DNA from: Impatiens glandulifera
Lineage: Eukaryota; Streptophyta; Magnoliopsida; Ericales; Balsaminaceae
Direction of reading: 5' to 3'
Assembly: GCF_907164915.1 (NCBI RefSeq)
Contig: NC_061862.1
Coordinates: forward strand, 64,234,228-64,298,227
Length of the DNA stretch: 64,000 nucleotides
The notes under the pieces were generated by a model. That model saw only the letters and a list, made by a program, of their open reading frames with translations, did no database searches and was not told the DNA's origin. The position numbers and the translations under genes are program-made. Positions 20,801 to 30,870 of this stretch are shown here, piece after piece (the first letter of the stretch is position 1; every line of letters begins with the position of its first letter).

Positions 20801-21096
20801 ATCTGACTAATACTAAGTAGATTAAAATGTAGGTTTTCAACTAGAAGTACATTATCAATAGTTAGATTACCATGGACAATCTTACCCTTGCCCACAGTTT
20901 TACCTTTTGAGTTGTCACCGAAGGTAATTAGAGCACCGGTTACTGATCTAATGTCGGTTAGCAAATTACTATTTCCGGTCATGTGCCTGGAGCAACCGCT
21001 GTCCAAGAACCATTCGGAGTTTCTTAGCCGTTTCTTTGGATCCTGCAAAATGTACATATTTACCACTGTTTGGTACCCACATTTACTCGGGTCCAC
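17821..21096 (-). CDS. pol: Copia pol polyprotein: protease, integrase, RT, RNase H
   Basis: An uninterrupted frame of 1091 codons. Residue numbers count from 21096, which is a GTG and not a true start. Protease: [13 protein letters not shown] (active-site D32-S-G). Integrase zinc site: H158, H163, C192, C195. Integrase core: D223 (HMDLFGP), D286 (RSDRGTE) and E322 ([11 protein letters not shown]) with the D-35-E spacing. [34 protein letters not shown] (D686) and YVDD at 771-774. RNase H: SDADYAG (D935), [10 protein letters not shown] (E976/E978) and CDNTSA (D1011), ending near IFTKPL. All catalytic residues I can check are present. The frame is closed by TAA three codons before 21096 and lies +1 relative to gag, so translation needs a frameshift or a separate start. 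The encoded enzymes copy element RNA and integrate the cDNA. Confidence 0.93.
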   Translation of the reverse strand: MDPSKCGYQTVVNMYILQDPKKRLRNSEWFLDSGCSRHMTGNSNLLTDIRSVTGALITFGDNSKGKTVGKGKIVHGNLTIDNVLLVENLHFNLLSISQMCDAGYTVEFLKHACLVKNSQGIVLLTGNRIGNIYKVDWKTRIEYPICMISKTDQTWLWHKRLNHLNMKTLNYIRGKKLVEGIPNIVFNQDKVCSACQMGKQTRSFFKSKGNIQSSRCLDLLHMDLFGPIQVISLGGMLYTMVVIDDYSRYTWVIFLPSKRETVSNLITLLKRLQNEKSTRINSIRSDRGTEFTNSTLTAYLDESGIRHELSSARTPQQNGLAERRNRTLKEAARSMIADSGIGQKFWAEAINTACYTQNRSLINRFHNKTPYEVYFNRVPKLKYLRIFGCKCYIHINGKTQLTVFDAKTDTGIMLGYSAVSKAYRVYNNRTATMEETIHVVFDESVESNTASCFDLHNRLENNDIHSNSEDETPVFRRFVHDQMGNIDTQPDQAVPQQEADTSAQSEGVGRSDNLGQPTDMTSLGQVNGNLVDIPELNLRRNSKHPPEQIIGDPSDPVRTRSQLLEGYFNSAFISQIEPKRIDEALSDPDWILGMQEELNQFESSKVWYLVLRPKDQSVIGTRWVFRNKLNEDGLVTRNKARLVAQGYKQEEGIDFEESFAPVARIEAIRIFLAFAAFKNFKVFQMDVKSAFLNGDLREEVYVEQPPGFKSAAFPNHVYRLNKALYGLKQAPRAWYDTLTAFLLEHNFTIGSVDKTLFKFEKKEHILLVQIYVDDIIFGSTDPKLCDKFSKMMTDKFEMSMMGELSFFLGLQVKQLKEGTFISQPKYTKELLKKFGMDTCSSAATPMSSSIQLDRDDEGQSVDQIAYRGMIGSLLYLTASRPDILFAVGVCGRFQANPKQSHYTAAKRILKYLKGTPDVGLWYPKDSSFNLTSYSDADYAGCKIDRKSTSGTCQFLGDRLVSWHSKKQTSVATSTAEAEYLAARSCCSQLLWIQQQLKDFGVIAEESPIFCDNTSAIAITYNPVLHSRTKHIDIRHHFIREHVTLKHIRLEYVPTDQQVADIFTKPLQEAKFSQFRLTLGLTDISQIIPKDA

Positions 21097-21106
21097 ATGC
21101 GATTAG
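21083..21106 (-). other. gag/pol overlap, +1 frame change
   Basis: Gag ends ..GGA CCC GAG TAA. The pol frame opens after a TAA only a few codons earlier, so the two frames overlap by fewer than 20 nt. Pol is +1 relative to gag, the same direction as the Ty1 programmed shift. CCC followed by G could allow a P-site slip to CCG. An indel in this copy would look the same. Confidence 0.6.
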
Positions 21107-22912
21107 TCCCTTAGGTACCCAAACTTTGATAAACCGGACGGTCTTCTTTGCTAGGGTTTTAACTGTCCTTTTGGCACTCGGTCTCGTGTATTTCGGTTTT
21201 CCTTCAAATGTCCTAAATGGTGATGGTCTTTGGTTCGGTGATCTATGGTTTGACCTACGCGGTTCAGGAAAGTTTTTCTTATATCTGAGGATTTCGGCTT
21301 TTCTTTTCTCAGGGTCAAGCCATGAATCGGTTGGACCAACATAGTCGTATTTTAGCTTTTCTTCCCTATAGTATGCGGTCTCCTCTTCTTCAGCTGTATA
21401 AGTGATCTTAAGAAACTTTATAAAGGGAAGGTTTTCTTTTGTAAGCCGTGCTTTCTCTATGGGTTTTCGGTCTTTAGAGCTATTTCCTGTGTATCCAAGG
21501 CCACGCTTACAACGAGGATGCCTGTAGTGTTTATTCATATTCTTTACTATATCGCTAGATCTCTTATAGGCGGCCATCTTATATTGAAGTCGGGCATTCT
21601 CTTCCTCGGTTAGTTCTCTAGTCGGTTCACTAGGTTGTTCGGTCTTAGGATCTAATTCGGTTTCTAGAGTATGGGTATCATCAGATTGTATGACCTCCGG
21701 TTCAGGTATGATAAGTACCTCTGGTTCTGTTGGAATAGGTACTATGGGATCGGTTCTAATGTTGAGATGCTTGGGTAGCATGGTTAGTAGGTTCTTATAT
21801 TCTTCTACCATGTCGTTAAATGCATTGTATAATTCATCTTTAGTAAATTCTTCGCAAGGAGAGTCAAATACATGTTCCTCATTTGCCATGAGACATGTAA
21901 GTTCATCGTCACTATCACTGCGAGCCCATAGACTTCCTCCATCGTTGGCTATCAGTGCTTTCGGTATCTCACTTCCTTCACCGGCTTGTTGATAATTGTT
22001 TCTGTCATTTTGATATTCCGGTTTCTGGGTATCCCTCCTTGGTTTCCTGCATTCCCACTTAAAGTGTCCCAAACAGTTACAGTTATAACATCTTACATTG
22101 AATTTGTCACCATAGTAGTTGTTTGTAGGTTGGCTCCTTTTCATGAACCTCTCAAACTTCTGTGCAAGCATTGCCATGGCATCCTCAGTGAACTGTTCGG
22201 CGGTTCTGATCGGTTCGGGTGCAGGAACCGGTATCGGTGCAGGTGTAGGAGCAGGTGCAGCCGGTTCTGTAGATGTGATTAGTGCTCTGGTTGATGTTGA
22301 GGCCGAGACTTCCTCTTCGGTTCTGGATCTCATTTCGAACTCATATGCCTTGAGATCTTCGAATACATCGTATAGTTTCATCTTACGTAGGCTCTTTGAT
22401 TCTCTCATTACCATCGTTTTTATGTCCCAAACACTTGGAAGAGATCTCAAAGCCTTCATAACTACCTCTTTGTTCTCATACTTCTTGCCCAGAGTTGCTA
22501 GTTCATCTAACACACCAGTGAACCGGTCACTGTATTCCTTCAAAGTTTCTCCTGGTTTCATTTTGATGCTTTCAAACTTCTGTGTGGCCATCATTATTTT
22601 GTTCTCCCTTGTTCTTTCATTTCCTTCAAAGATCTGGATGACCGTGTTCCATGTCTCCTTCGCGGTTTTGCAATCTCTGATCTTGCAGTATGTGTTTCTG
22701 TCCACGCTGTTTGAGATCCGGTTTCTTGCATGGTTGTCCAGATTGTTCCTTCTCCTATCTTCAGCCGTCCATTCTTTTCTATCTTTATCAATGAATATCG
22801 GTCATTCGGTCAGAATGGATTCCATTTCATCATCCAAGGTGACTAGGTGCATGCGTGCCTTCCAATTGGCAAAGTCATCACCTTCTAGCATTGGAGGCCT
22901 ATCCTGATACAT
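21083..22912 (-). pseudogene. gag: Copia gag with one premature TGA
   Basis: From ATG 22912 (MYQDRPPMLEGDDFANWKAR) the frame runs 609 codons to 21083, apart from a TGA at codon 37 (22802-22804). The context reads SILTE-stop-PIFIDKD. N-terminal block: NWKARMHL, then WTAEDRRRNNLDNHARN and CKTAKETWNTV, typical of copia gag. Central part: a KFESIKMKPGETLKEYSDRF helix region and a Pro/Ala-rich linker. Zinc knuckle CYNCNCLGHFKWEC (C-x2-C-x4-H-x4-C) lies near residues 275-288. The C-terminal third is charged and ends in a Lys/Arg-rich stretch. Without readthrough this copy could not make full Gag. Downstream initiation would miss the N-terminal block. Gag packages element RNA in virus-like particles. 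Confidence 0.85.
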
Positions 22913-22938
22913 GTTTGCTTGAGTATTGAAACTAACTA

Positions 22939-22949
22939 CTCTGATACCA
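22939..22949 (-). promoter_or_regulatory. Primer-binding site for initiator-Met tRNA
   Basis: On the minus strand TGGTATCAGAG lies 2 nt inside the 5' LTR. It is complementary to the 3' end of plant tRNA-iMet, the usual primer of copia elements. Confidence 0.9.
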
Positions 22950-23587
22950 ATTGTTAGGATCTAGATCGCCGCTGGTGGACCGGGGGTTGGACCGGTTAGC
23001 GGTTCTCACTCGTAGGGTGGTGGTTAATCCGGTTAGAGATTAACACCGGGGTTTCAATACTACACAACCTGTCACAAACCCTTGAACTAGGTTCAAGCGC
23101 GGAAGAGGTTTGCTTTCAGGTTGAAGCGGCACGCTTGTATGATAGGCACGGTCGGTTTCGGATGATGAAGATTTGGAAATGGTGGGTCGATTTCGGTAAT
23201 CTGGATATTCGGTATGGTTAGTATAGAGTCGGTTTGGGGGGTGTGGTTAAGTTAATCGGTTAGATAATGAAGCCAGCATAAAGTAAATGACAAGACAAAT
23301 TTTATGGATGTTCGGAGATAAAACTCATACGTCACCCCTTCCTCTCGAAACCGCGAGAAGGATATTCACTAAGGAATACAAATACAGGCCGATCGAGACT
23401 TATTTCCTGCTCGATAACACTCTTACAATTTACACCGAAATTGTAAAACACACTTTAACTTTCAACACTTAGGCTTTCTAGAACAGCACACTCTATCACT
23501 TGTAGTAAATGCTCTTAATATCTCAATATCACAGTTGTCTCTTAATGTCCCGCTTAAGTTACTTGCATTTACTCTTCTTCAGCTACC

Positions 23588-23598
23588 CCTTTTATAGG
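23588..23598 (-). promoter_or_regulatory. LTR TATA box
   Basis: CCTATAAAAGG on the minus strand, conserved in all three LTR copies (11177-11187, 23588-23598, 30101-30111). Transcription of the element would start roughly 30 nt further, near 23560. Confidence 0.7.
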
Positions 23599-23680
23599 TG
23601 AAATATGCCAACGGTCATATTTCACTGCCTTGAATCTGATTGGCTGATCAAAATTGCAGTGATTCAGTGTTTCAGAGGTT

Positions 23681-23746
23681 CAGACCTGCGGTCGTTTCCT
23701 CAGACCTGATGGTCAACCTCAGACCTGGTACTATGTCTCAGACCTG
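23681..23746 (-). promoter_or_regulatory. Four phased CAGGTCTG repeats in U3
   Basis: CAGACCTG (plus-strand reading) starts at 23681, 23701, 23720 and 23739, that is every 19-20 bp, about 85-150 bp upstream of the TATA box. The same set is kept in the 3' LTR (about 11270-11335, one unit mutated) and in the solo LTR. They could be enhancer repeats. Confidence 0.6.
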
Positions 23747-24278
23747 GCGGTCTGTTCTTCCGGTGTGTAAGACAAACCTGCCGGGTTTGTCTTTTACTTG
23801 ATGTAGGCACTGTCTGTTGGACAGTTGTCTGTACTTGGAAGATTTCCTTTCTGGCTTATCCCGAAGTAGAAGGATCCGGTAGTACTGTTTTCTGCAGCCT
23901 ACAGTCTTTCCTCAGACTTGCATGGATATGGAAGTATTCAGTCTGTTCCTTTGGTATCATTCTCAACAGATACCCAAATTGTCTTCTTGTACTGGTCGAT
24001 CATTTGACTTGGCCGAATGTCTTTTGGTAGTGATGTAATCGGACTTCTTCCGGTTATTCTTGTCTTGTGGATGATCGGCTGTTTGATGATTCCGGTTTTG
24101 AGCTTTGGCCGATCCTTTCTTTGTGCGGTCACGTTCCGAATACTCTTGATCGGTTTGGTAGCTTGACCGGTTAGGTTTCTTTAGTCGGTTCTCTTGTTCA
24201 TCCGGTCCGGTTCCTTGTTCCTGCATGGAAAGTTTATTTAAGTTAGGTTTATTTGAACCGGTCTTATTTTATCTAACA

Positions 24279-24283
24279 TAAAC
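24279..24283. repeat. Target-site duplication TAAAC, right copy
   Basis: Identical to 10535-10539. Confidence 0.92.
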
Positions 24284-25498
24284 CCTAGTTTGAAAATTTA
24301 ATTTTTTCTCTCACTAGCCACCAGGTCCCTATATTGTAGTGCTAAATTGACTGTGCTTTGTCGGTTTATATTGAAATTCAATCTCTCACTCGATAGGTAT
24401 AATTCAATTTTATGCGAATCGTTTTTATATTTCTCTAGTTGTAATAGTATCATTTTGATTGACAAGTTAATCCGTTTAGTTTTAATTCTAAATGTTTTAA
24501 CGACGACTTCAGAATAAACATTTTTCGCTATGAAAATGTTAAGAAAAAAATTCCGTAATAAAATAAGAGAAGATTTTCTCACAAATTTCATGATCATCTA
24601 TCTTTAGAGGGAATTTATTTTAGGTATAGACTTATATTTTTTTATTAATAAATATTATACATGTAAAAATCGTAGATCACAACTTAAATATTAAAACTCG
24701 AGTAAATTTTAAATACTATATATTTTTTTATTATTGTATTATATTATATATTAAAAAAAATTATAGCCCAGTTGGTAGATTTTAAATCATGTCTCCGCCC
24801 CTACGGTAGGGTAGTTATATTTCTCGGTCAGGTGGTTGGTTTAAGACTTATTGGTGACAATCGATCATCTTCTCAGTCGAAGACAGCACCAGAGCTTCTA
24901 ACCCTCCATCTTAAGTCCAATCTATGCATGATTTCTTTGCTAAATTCATACGTTGACCCAAGAAAAATCATGAAAAATGGTGTTTTCCTATATAACTAAG
25001 ATGGTAGCCACAATGGCTCCAAAAGCAATATATTTTGGGGGCAAAAACATCATTTAAACATGTATTTATAATAATATAACATCAATTCATCAAGCCAAAA
25101 TCAAATAAAAAAACAAAATTAATAACTTTGAAGATTTTGGGTCAATGTTCTTTTTTTACCGATCAAAGTATGTTGAAATGATTTAATTTTTAGTTATGTT
25201 ACATCATTTACAATAATATACATATATGCAAGATTTCACTGAAAGATCATACAAGAAGAATCAAGATCAAAATTTACAACTTCAAGAACATACATATTTT
25301 GGGTCTATTTTCTTTTTTTATTTTTATTTTCGATCAAAACCTATTGGAATGATCTGATTTTTAGTTATGTTACATTATTTACCATAATATACATATATTC
25401 AAGATATCACTCGAGATCATAAAAGAATAAACATGATCAAGATTTTGTTTTTATAAATTTGAGTATCTTTTCAACCCCTAAAAAAATCAACTTTTATA
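24284..25498. other. AT-rich intergenic DNA
   Basis: A short duplicated block, TTTAGTTATGTTACATNATTTAC, occurs near 25190 and 25360, with similar text around each. A 99-codon minus frame (24298-24597) shows no protein character. No gene is recognised. Confidence 0.4.
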
Positions 25499-25499
25499 C

Positions 25500-25956
25500 G
25501 ATATTATATATAATATATATATATTATATAATATATATATATTATATATAATATATATTATATTATATATAATATAATATATATTATATATAATATATAT
25601 TATATTATATATAATATATATTATATAATATATAATATATAATATATTATATATATAATATATATTATATTATATATATAATATATATATTATAATATAT
25701 AATATATAATATAATATATATATTATATATATAATATAATATATATATTATATATAATATAATATATATATTATATATATAATATAATATATATATATTA
25801 TATATAATATAATATATATTATATTATATAATATATAATATATATATATTATATTATATATATAATATATATATATTATATATAATATATATATATATAT
25901 TATATAATATATATATATATATATATATTATATAATATATATATAATATATATATA
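25500..25956. repeat. A/T-only tract of ~456 bp, highly palindromic
   Basis: Only A and T occur, as shuffled TATATAATATAT and ATATTATATA words without a fixed period. Virtually every segment is self-complementary, so cruciforms or long hairpins are possible. Such tracts are also prone to assembly error. Confidence 0.9.
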
Positions 25957-26272
25957 AAAGTTCAAATTTTTAACTAACTAATCTATATATATATATATAT
26001 AATGATGCTTAATTTTTAAAGTGTCCGGATTGTCGGGTCGAGAGCTGTGGTTAATTTGGATATTTATGTGAGAGTAAATGGATACTTGGGTCGAATTGTG
26101 GGTTGACTCGTCCATAAACTTAAAACGGTTAAAAATAAAATTAAAAATGTTATTTGTATGTTTCGAACTTGCAACCTAACAAAACAAGTACAACTCTTTA
26201 ACCAACTAGGCTAACAACACTTTATATTTAAGATTCAACACCAAATGTGCTGAATGCGAGACATTTTAACAA
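25957..26272 (-). repeat. SINE-like repeat, copy 1
   Basis: Read on the minus strand, TAGCCTAGTTGGTTAAAGAG (A-box-like) is followed about 33 bp later by GGTTGCAAGTTCGAAAC (B-box-like). A body with AACCCACAATTCGACCC and TCGACCCGACAATCCGGAC follows, then a (TA)n tail. The arrangement fits a tRNA-derived SINE. The unit is directly followed by a second copy with a ~317-bp period. Confidence 0.5.
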
Positions 26273-26525
26273 TAAAAGTTCAATTTTTTAACTAACTAAT
26301 ATATATATATATATATATAATGATGCTTAATTTTTAAAGTGTCCGGATTGCCGGGTCGAGAGTTATGGTTAATTTGAATATATTTATGTGAGAGTAAATG
26401 GATATTTTGGTCGGATTGTGGGTTGACCTGCCCATAAACTTAAAATGGTTAAAAATAAAATTAAAAATACTATTTATATGTTTTGAACATGCAACCTAAC
26501 AAAATAAGTATAACCTTTAACCAAG
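26273..26525 (-). repeat. SINE-like repeat, copy 2
   Basis: Same body as copy 1 (AAGTGTCCGGATTGCCGGG, GGTTGACCTGCCCATAAAC). The B-box-like part is decayed to TTGAACATGCAACC, and the A-box end breaks off near 26520. Confidence 0.5.
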
Positions 26526-26905
26526 TGTGATTGAGATGTGGTTTGTTGATGGATAATAAACCAGTATCATTTGAAAGTGGTTAAAGAAATATGAATCAAA
26601 TATTTGATTGACCAAAGTGTGAGGTCACAATGCTAATTATTAAAAAATATGAAGGAGAATTAGGTGGATAAAGAGACCATGGATTTGATGGTTTCTCTTG
26701 TGCGATTGGGTTAAGAAGTTGATCGAAGGGAAGAAGGAAATAGAAGAAGTGAACTTACAGATGCGATTCCCTTGTAATCGAAAAAAATGTGGTTTGTCGA
26801 CAAGATTCATCACTAAAAAAAAGAATGTTAAATTGTCTTTCTTTGAAAAAAATTGAAAGTTGTAAGCTGGTGGCTAATGAAGAAAAGACAATTCATGATG
26901 ATTGT
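26526..26905. other. Non-coding, possible interior of a short LTR element
   Basis: AATATGAATCAAATATTTGATTGA near 26588 recurs at about 27508, just beyond the short LTR. TAATTATTAAAAAATATGAA near 26634 recurs at about 27491. The two occurrences bracket the ~860 bp that holds the minisatellite and LTR. No frame with retroelement domains was found. Confidence 0.35.
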
Positions 26906-26909
26906 TGTA

Positions 26910-27225
26910 GATTGGACTAACGAAGATTGAGCTATCTATATCGGGTAGTTCGAAAAAAAAATAGAGTTTGTTGAATTGGGTTTGCTCGGCTGTCTATGTA
27001 TGGTGGTTGAAAAAAATAGAGTTTGCTGAATTGGGGTTTCTCGGCTGTCTATGTTGGGTAGCTAGAAAAAAATGGAGCTTGCTGAATTGGGCTTACTCGG
27101 CTGTCTATGTTGGGTAGTTGGAAAAAAAATGGAGCTTACTGAATTGGGCTTGCTCGGCTATCTAAATTGGATAGTTTAAAAAATGAAGCTTGCTGAATTA
27201 GGCTTGCTGAATTGGGCTTGCTGAA
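26910..27225. repeat. Minisatellite, ~58-bp unit, about five copies
   Basis: The unit contains GAGCTTGCTGAATTGGGCTT, GCTCGGCTGTCTATG and TTGGGTAGTTGGAAAAAAA. The copies differ by point changes and length of the A run, and the last ones shorten to GCTTGCTGAATTGG. Confidence 0.8.
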
Positions 27226-27318
27226 GACGATGGCTGCATGATCGTAGCTTGATGTTTCATCGACTTATTTTGTTAAGGTGAAACTTTGTTTCTATTACGT
27301 TTCTCCTTGAGGGGAGGA

Positions 27319-27490
27319 TGTAAAAATATTAACTAACGGTTTATTAAACCGTTAATTAGTTAGTTACTGATTAATTAGTTTGGTTAATTAGTTAGTATTG
27401 AAATTTCTATATAAGAGAGATATGTAATTGTTTGATAACAACTTTCAATAATACAATTTCAGTTTACACTTCTTCTTCAAGATTTTAACA
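27319..27490 (+). mobile_element. Short copia-type LTR (172 bp)
   Basis: It starts TGTAAAAATATTAAC and ends AAGATTTTAACA. Upstream lies a purine-rich TTGAGGGGAGGA as expected of a PPT. Inside are a TATATAAGAGAG box and, about 45 bp on, CAATAATACAATTTC, a layout common in small copia LTRs. No partner LTR was identified, so it is a 3' LTR remnant or a solo LTR. Confidence 0.55.
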
Positions 27491-29190
27491 TAATTATTAA
27501 AAAATATGAATCAAATATTTGATTGATAAAGTGAAAGTGTAAAGTCACGAGATGAGAGATTCATTCGGAAAAAATATGTGATGAAACATGTGAGAAAATA
27601 AGTTATTTTATCGAAGTGAATAAAATTTGGAATGAAATCGTTATATTTTTTATTTTAATAATTTTAAACATTGAATAAATATTATTATAATTTTTTTAAT
27701 TTATTTTTATTCTTATTCGTGTGTATAAGAAATTTTCCTAGTTTTATTAAAACTTAATTAAATTTCTTAAATATCTTAATATAATAATATCTTAAATTAT
27801 TTTAATTTAGACTATTAATACCTTATTATATTAAAAGTCCGCAATCAATTATTTTCGGAATTAAATTGACATCTTAATTACTCCAAAAGTAATTCTTCAA
27901 TTAATAACACTATAATGAGTCTCGTACATGAATTTTGTATATCAATATGTTCGAATTTATTAAAAATATAAACTATATAATTGAGAGTTAAAATGAGTGT
28001 CTATCTTATAGATTTTTTAATAATGTTTTTTTACATTAATACCTAATTTTATATTTGATATTTTTCTATTTATAATTTTCCATGATTTAATTTAATATTT
28101 TCCTGATGTGATATAATATTTCCTTAAATTAATATTTAATTTATTATTTTTATAAACTAATCCTAATTAGATAATCAATTAAGATTTTTTTTTATAGATT
28201 TGATTCTAATTTGAGTCATTATATGATTAATTAATTTATTTATTTATGGTCTATAAATGAGAGGTAATAATACAATATTGATCCATAAAGTTACGCAACC
28301 AAATATAATATGAAATTGTTATCTGTTGTCAATATTATTTACCAATATTTATGGGGAGGATGAAGATCAGTAACGTAGTACATGTCATAAAGCACTTGCG
28401 ATAGCTATAAACCCTGAAATTTGTGTAAGATATTGTGAAAAAAAAAAGTGTGAAAATACTTTACCGAGGATTCTCCAAAATCTAATTTTGTGCTCACTAC
28501 AACAAATTCTGTTCAGAAATCTAACATTGATCAGGTTCGTACCACAACAACTAAACCCAAGTATAATTATGTTATTTACAAATAATTATGTTTCAAATTC
28601 TTTAATATATATTTTAATATCTTCATTATCAAAATTTATATAAAAATTTTCATAAATAAGTTTTGAAATTTTATTAAGATATATAATATATGTTTTATTA
28701 TTATTTTGCAGGTAAACTAAAACAAGAAAGTATGAGTTTTGAGGTTGAGTAATTCTCTATATCTCTTTTATTAATTTGAATGAGTTGTTAAACAAATAAA
28801 TAAAACTATAAGATTGCAAAAGAAAGTTTGATGTGGACTAAAAAATCTCTTTTAATAATTTGAATGACTTGCCAACTAAAAAAATGTGTTTTTTTTTATA
28901 ATTAAATAAAACTATGAGATAGTGAGATTTACCTAATGAACATGTCTACACATTTAAAAATCCCCAAAAATAAAATCATCTTGTATATAATAAAAATATT
29001 TATATTTAAAAAATAATTTGAATAAATAATTGGGAACTTTTGAATAGTTTTTGAATTCAAGATTGGTTGCTATTTAACTTTTCTCACAAAATTATGAAAA
29101 TAAAAATTTAACAAGTTAAACAATAATGATTTTACAAAAAAATTAGTTAGAGTTTGATGTTTAGTTATAAGTTTGATTACACGATTTATT
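27491..29190. other. AT-rich intergenic DNA
   Basis: No gene, RNA or repeat with clear borders was seen. Simple A/T runs throughout. Confidence 0.4.
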
Positions 29191-29194
29191 CATT

Positions 29195-29470
29195 ATTTAT
29201 ATATATATAAATATATATATATATATAATAATATGATGTTTAATTTTCAAAGTGTTTGGATTGTCGTTGTGTTTGACCTGCCCATAAGTTTAAAATGGTT
29301 AAAAATAAAAATGTTATAGGTATGTTTTGAACGTGCAACTTAACCACATAAATACAACTCTTTAACCAACAAGGCTAATAAGACTTTATATTTTAAATTC
29401 AACACCAAATTTAATGAACGCGAGACAATCTTAACAATATAAGTTCATTTTTTTACTAATTAATCTAGAT
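29195..29470 (-). repeat. SINE-like repeat, copy 3
   Basis: Same family as 25957-26525. TTAGCCTTGTTGGTTAAAGAG (A-box-like, revcomp near 29357-29378) and AGTTGCACGTTCAAAAC (B-box-like, near 29326) are present. The TA tail sits near 29195-29225. Confidence 0.5.
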
Positions 29471-29501
29471 ATATAATGATGTTTAATTTTCAAAGTGTCC
29501 G
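29471..29501 (-). repeat. SINE-like repeat, copy 4, part left of the solo LTR
   Basis: ATATAATGATG...AAAGTGTCCG is the tail-side end of another copy. It is interrupted at GTCCG by the solo LTR and resumes at 30780. Confidence 0.55.
29497..29501. repeat. Target-site duplication GTCCG, left copy
   Basis: Identical to 30780-30784 on the other side of the solo LTR. Confidence 0.9.
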
Positions 29502-30779
29502 TGTTAGGATCTAGGTCGCCGCTGGTGGACCGGGGGTTGGACCGGTTAGCGGTTCACACTCGTAGGGTGGTGGTTAATCCGGTTAGAGATTAACACCGGG
29601 GTTTCAATACTACACAACCTGTCACAAACCCTTGAACTAGGTTCAAGCGCGGAAGAGGTTTGCTTTCAGGTTGAAGCGGCACACTTGTATGATAGACACG
29701 GTCGGTTTCGGATGATGAAGATTTGGAAATGGTGGGTCGGTTTCGATGATCTGGATATTCGGTATGGTTAGGTTAATCGGTTATATAATGAAGCCGACAG
29801 AAAGTAAATAACACAACAGATTTTATGGATGTTCGGAGATAAAACTCCTACGTCACCCCTTCCTCTCGAAACCGCGAGAAGGATATTCACTAAGGAATAC
29901 AAGTACAAGCCGATCGAGACTTATTTCCTGCTCGATAACACTCTTACAATTTACACCGAAATTGTAAAACACACTTTAACTTTCAACACTTAGGCTTTCT
30001 AGAACAGCACACTCTGTCACTTGTAGTAAATGCTCTCAATATCACAGTTGTCTCTTAATGTCCCGCTTAAGTCACTTGCATTTACTCTTCTTCAGCTACC
30101 CCTTTTATAGGTGAAATATGCCAACGGTCATATTTCACTGCCTTGAATCTGATTGACTGATCAGAGGTGCAGTGATTTAGTGTCTCAAAGGTTCAGACCT
30201 GCGGTCGTTTCCTCAGACCTGATGGTCAATCTCAGACCTGGTATCCTGTCTCAGACCTGCCGGTCTGTAAGAAAAACCTGCCGGGTTTGTCTTTTACTTG
30301 ATGTAGGCACTGTCTGTTTGGACAGTTGTCTGTACTTGGAAGATTTCCTTTCTGGCTTATCCCGAAGTAGAGGGATCCGGTAGTACTGTTTTCTGCAGCC
30401 TACAGTCTTTCCTCAAACTTGCATGGATATGGAAGTATTCAGTCTGCTCCTTTGGTATCATTCACAACAGATACCCAAATTGTCTTCTTGTACTGGTCGG
30501 TCATTTGACTTGGCCGAATGTCTTTTGGTAGAGATGTGACCGGACTTCTTCCGGTTATTCTTGTCTTGTGGATGATTGGCTGTTTGATGATTCCGGTTTT
30601 GAGCTTTGGCCGATCCTTTCTTTGTGCGGTCACGTTCCGAATACTCTTGATAGGTTTGGTAGCTTGACCGGTTAGATTTCTTTAGTCGGTTCTCTTGTTC
30701 ATCCGGTCCGGTTCCTTGTTCCTGCATGGAAAGTTTATTTAAGTTAGGTTTATTTGAACCGGTCTTATTTTATCTAACA
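29502..30779 (-). mobile_element. Solo LTR of the 13.7-kb copia family
   Basis: 1278 bp from TGTTAGGATC to CTAACA, about 95% like the LTRs of the full element by eye. Relative to them it lacks ~38 bp near 29775 and 8 bp near 30035. The perfect GTCCG duplication on both sides shows that one element inserted here and was reduced to a single LTR by recombination between its LTRs. Confidence 0.95.
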
Positions 30780-30870
30780 GTCCGAATTGTCGGGTCGAAT
30801 AGAAAACCGTGGTTAATTTGAATATATATATTATGGGTTAATTCGCCCAAAACTTAAAAGTGGTTAAAAA
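30780..30870 (-). repeat. SINE-like repeat, copy 4, part right of the solo LTR
   Basis: Starts with the GTCCG duplication and continues AATTGTCGGGTCGA as in copies 1 and 2 (ATTGTCGGGTCGAGAG). Sequence decays after GTGGTTAAAAA. Confidence 0.55.

Larger units (their letters stand above)
10540..24278 (-). mobile_element. Full-length 13.7-kb Ty1/copia retrotransposon with accessory 3' ORFs
   Basis: Two LTRs of 1328 and 1327 bp start TGTTAGGATC and end CTAACA on the plus strand. They flank an 11.1-kb interior read on the minus strand. The target site is duplicated perfectly: TAAAC at 10535-10539 and 24279-24283. The order in the transcribed direction is 5' LTR, PBS, gag, pol (protease, integrase, RT, RNase H), three accessory ORFs, PPT, 3' LTR. 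PR-INT-RT-RH order defines the copia superfamily. Size, long LTRs and ORFs behind pol suggest the SIRE/Maximus side of the family, which is inference. The LTRs differ at about 19 positions by my hand comparison (~1.4%), so the insertion is fairly young. Confidence 0.96.
22952..24278 (-). repeat. 5' LTR of the copia element
   Basis: 1327 bp. It carries the promoter (TATA box at 23588-23598) and four CAGGTCTGA-type repeats upstream. It differs from the 3' LTR at about 19 positions including a 1-bp deletion near 23238 (hand comparison). Confidence 0.96.

Noticed and set aside
24772..24860. A-box-like TAGCCCAGTTGGTAGA, possible SINE or tRNA
   Set aside because: No B box at the expected distance and no cloverleaf.
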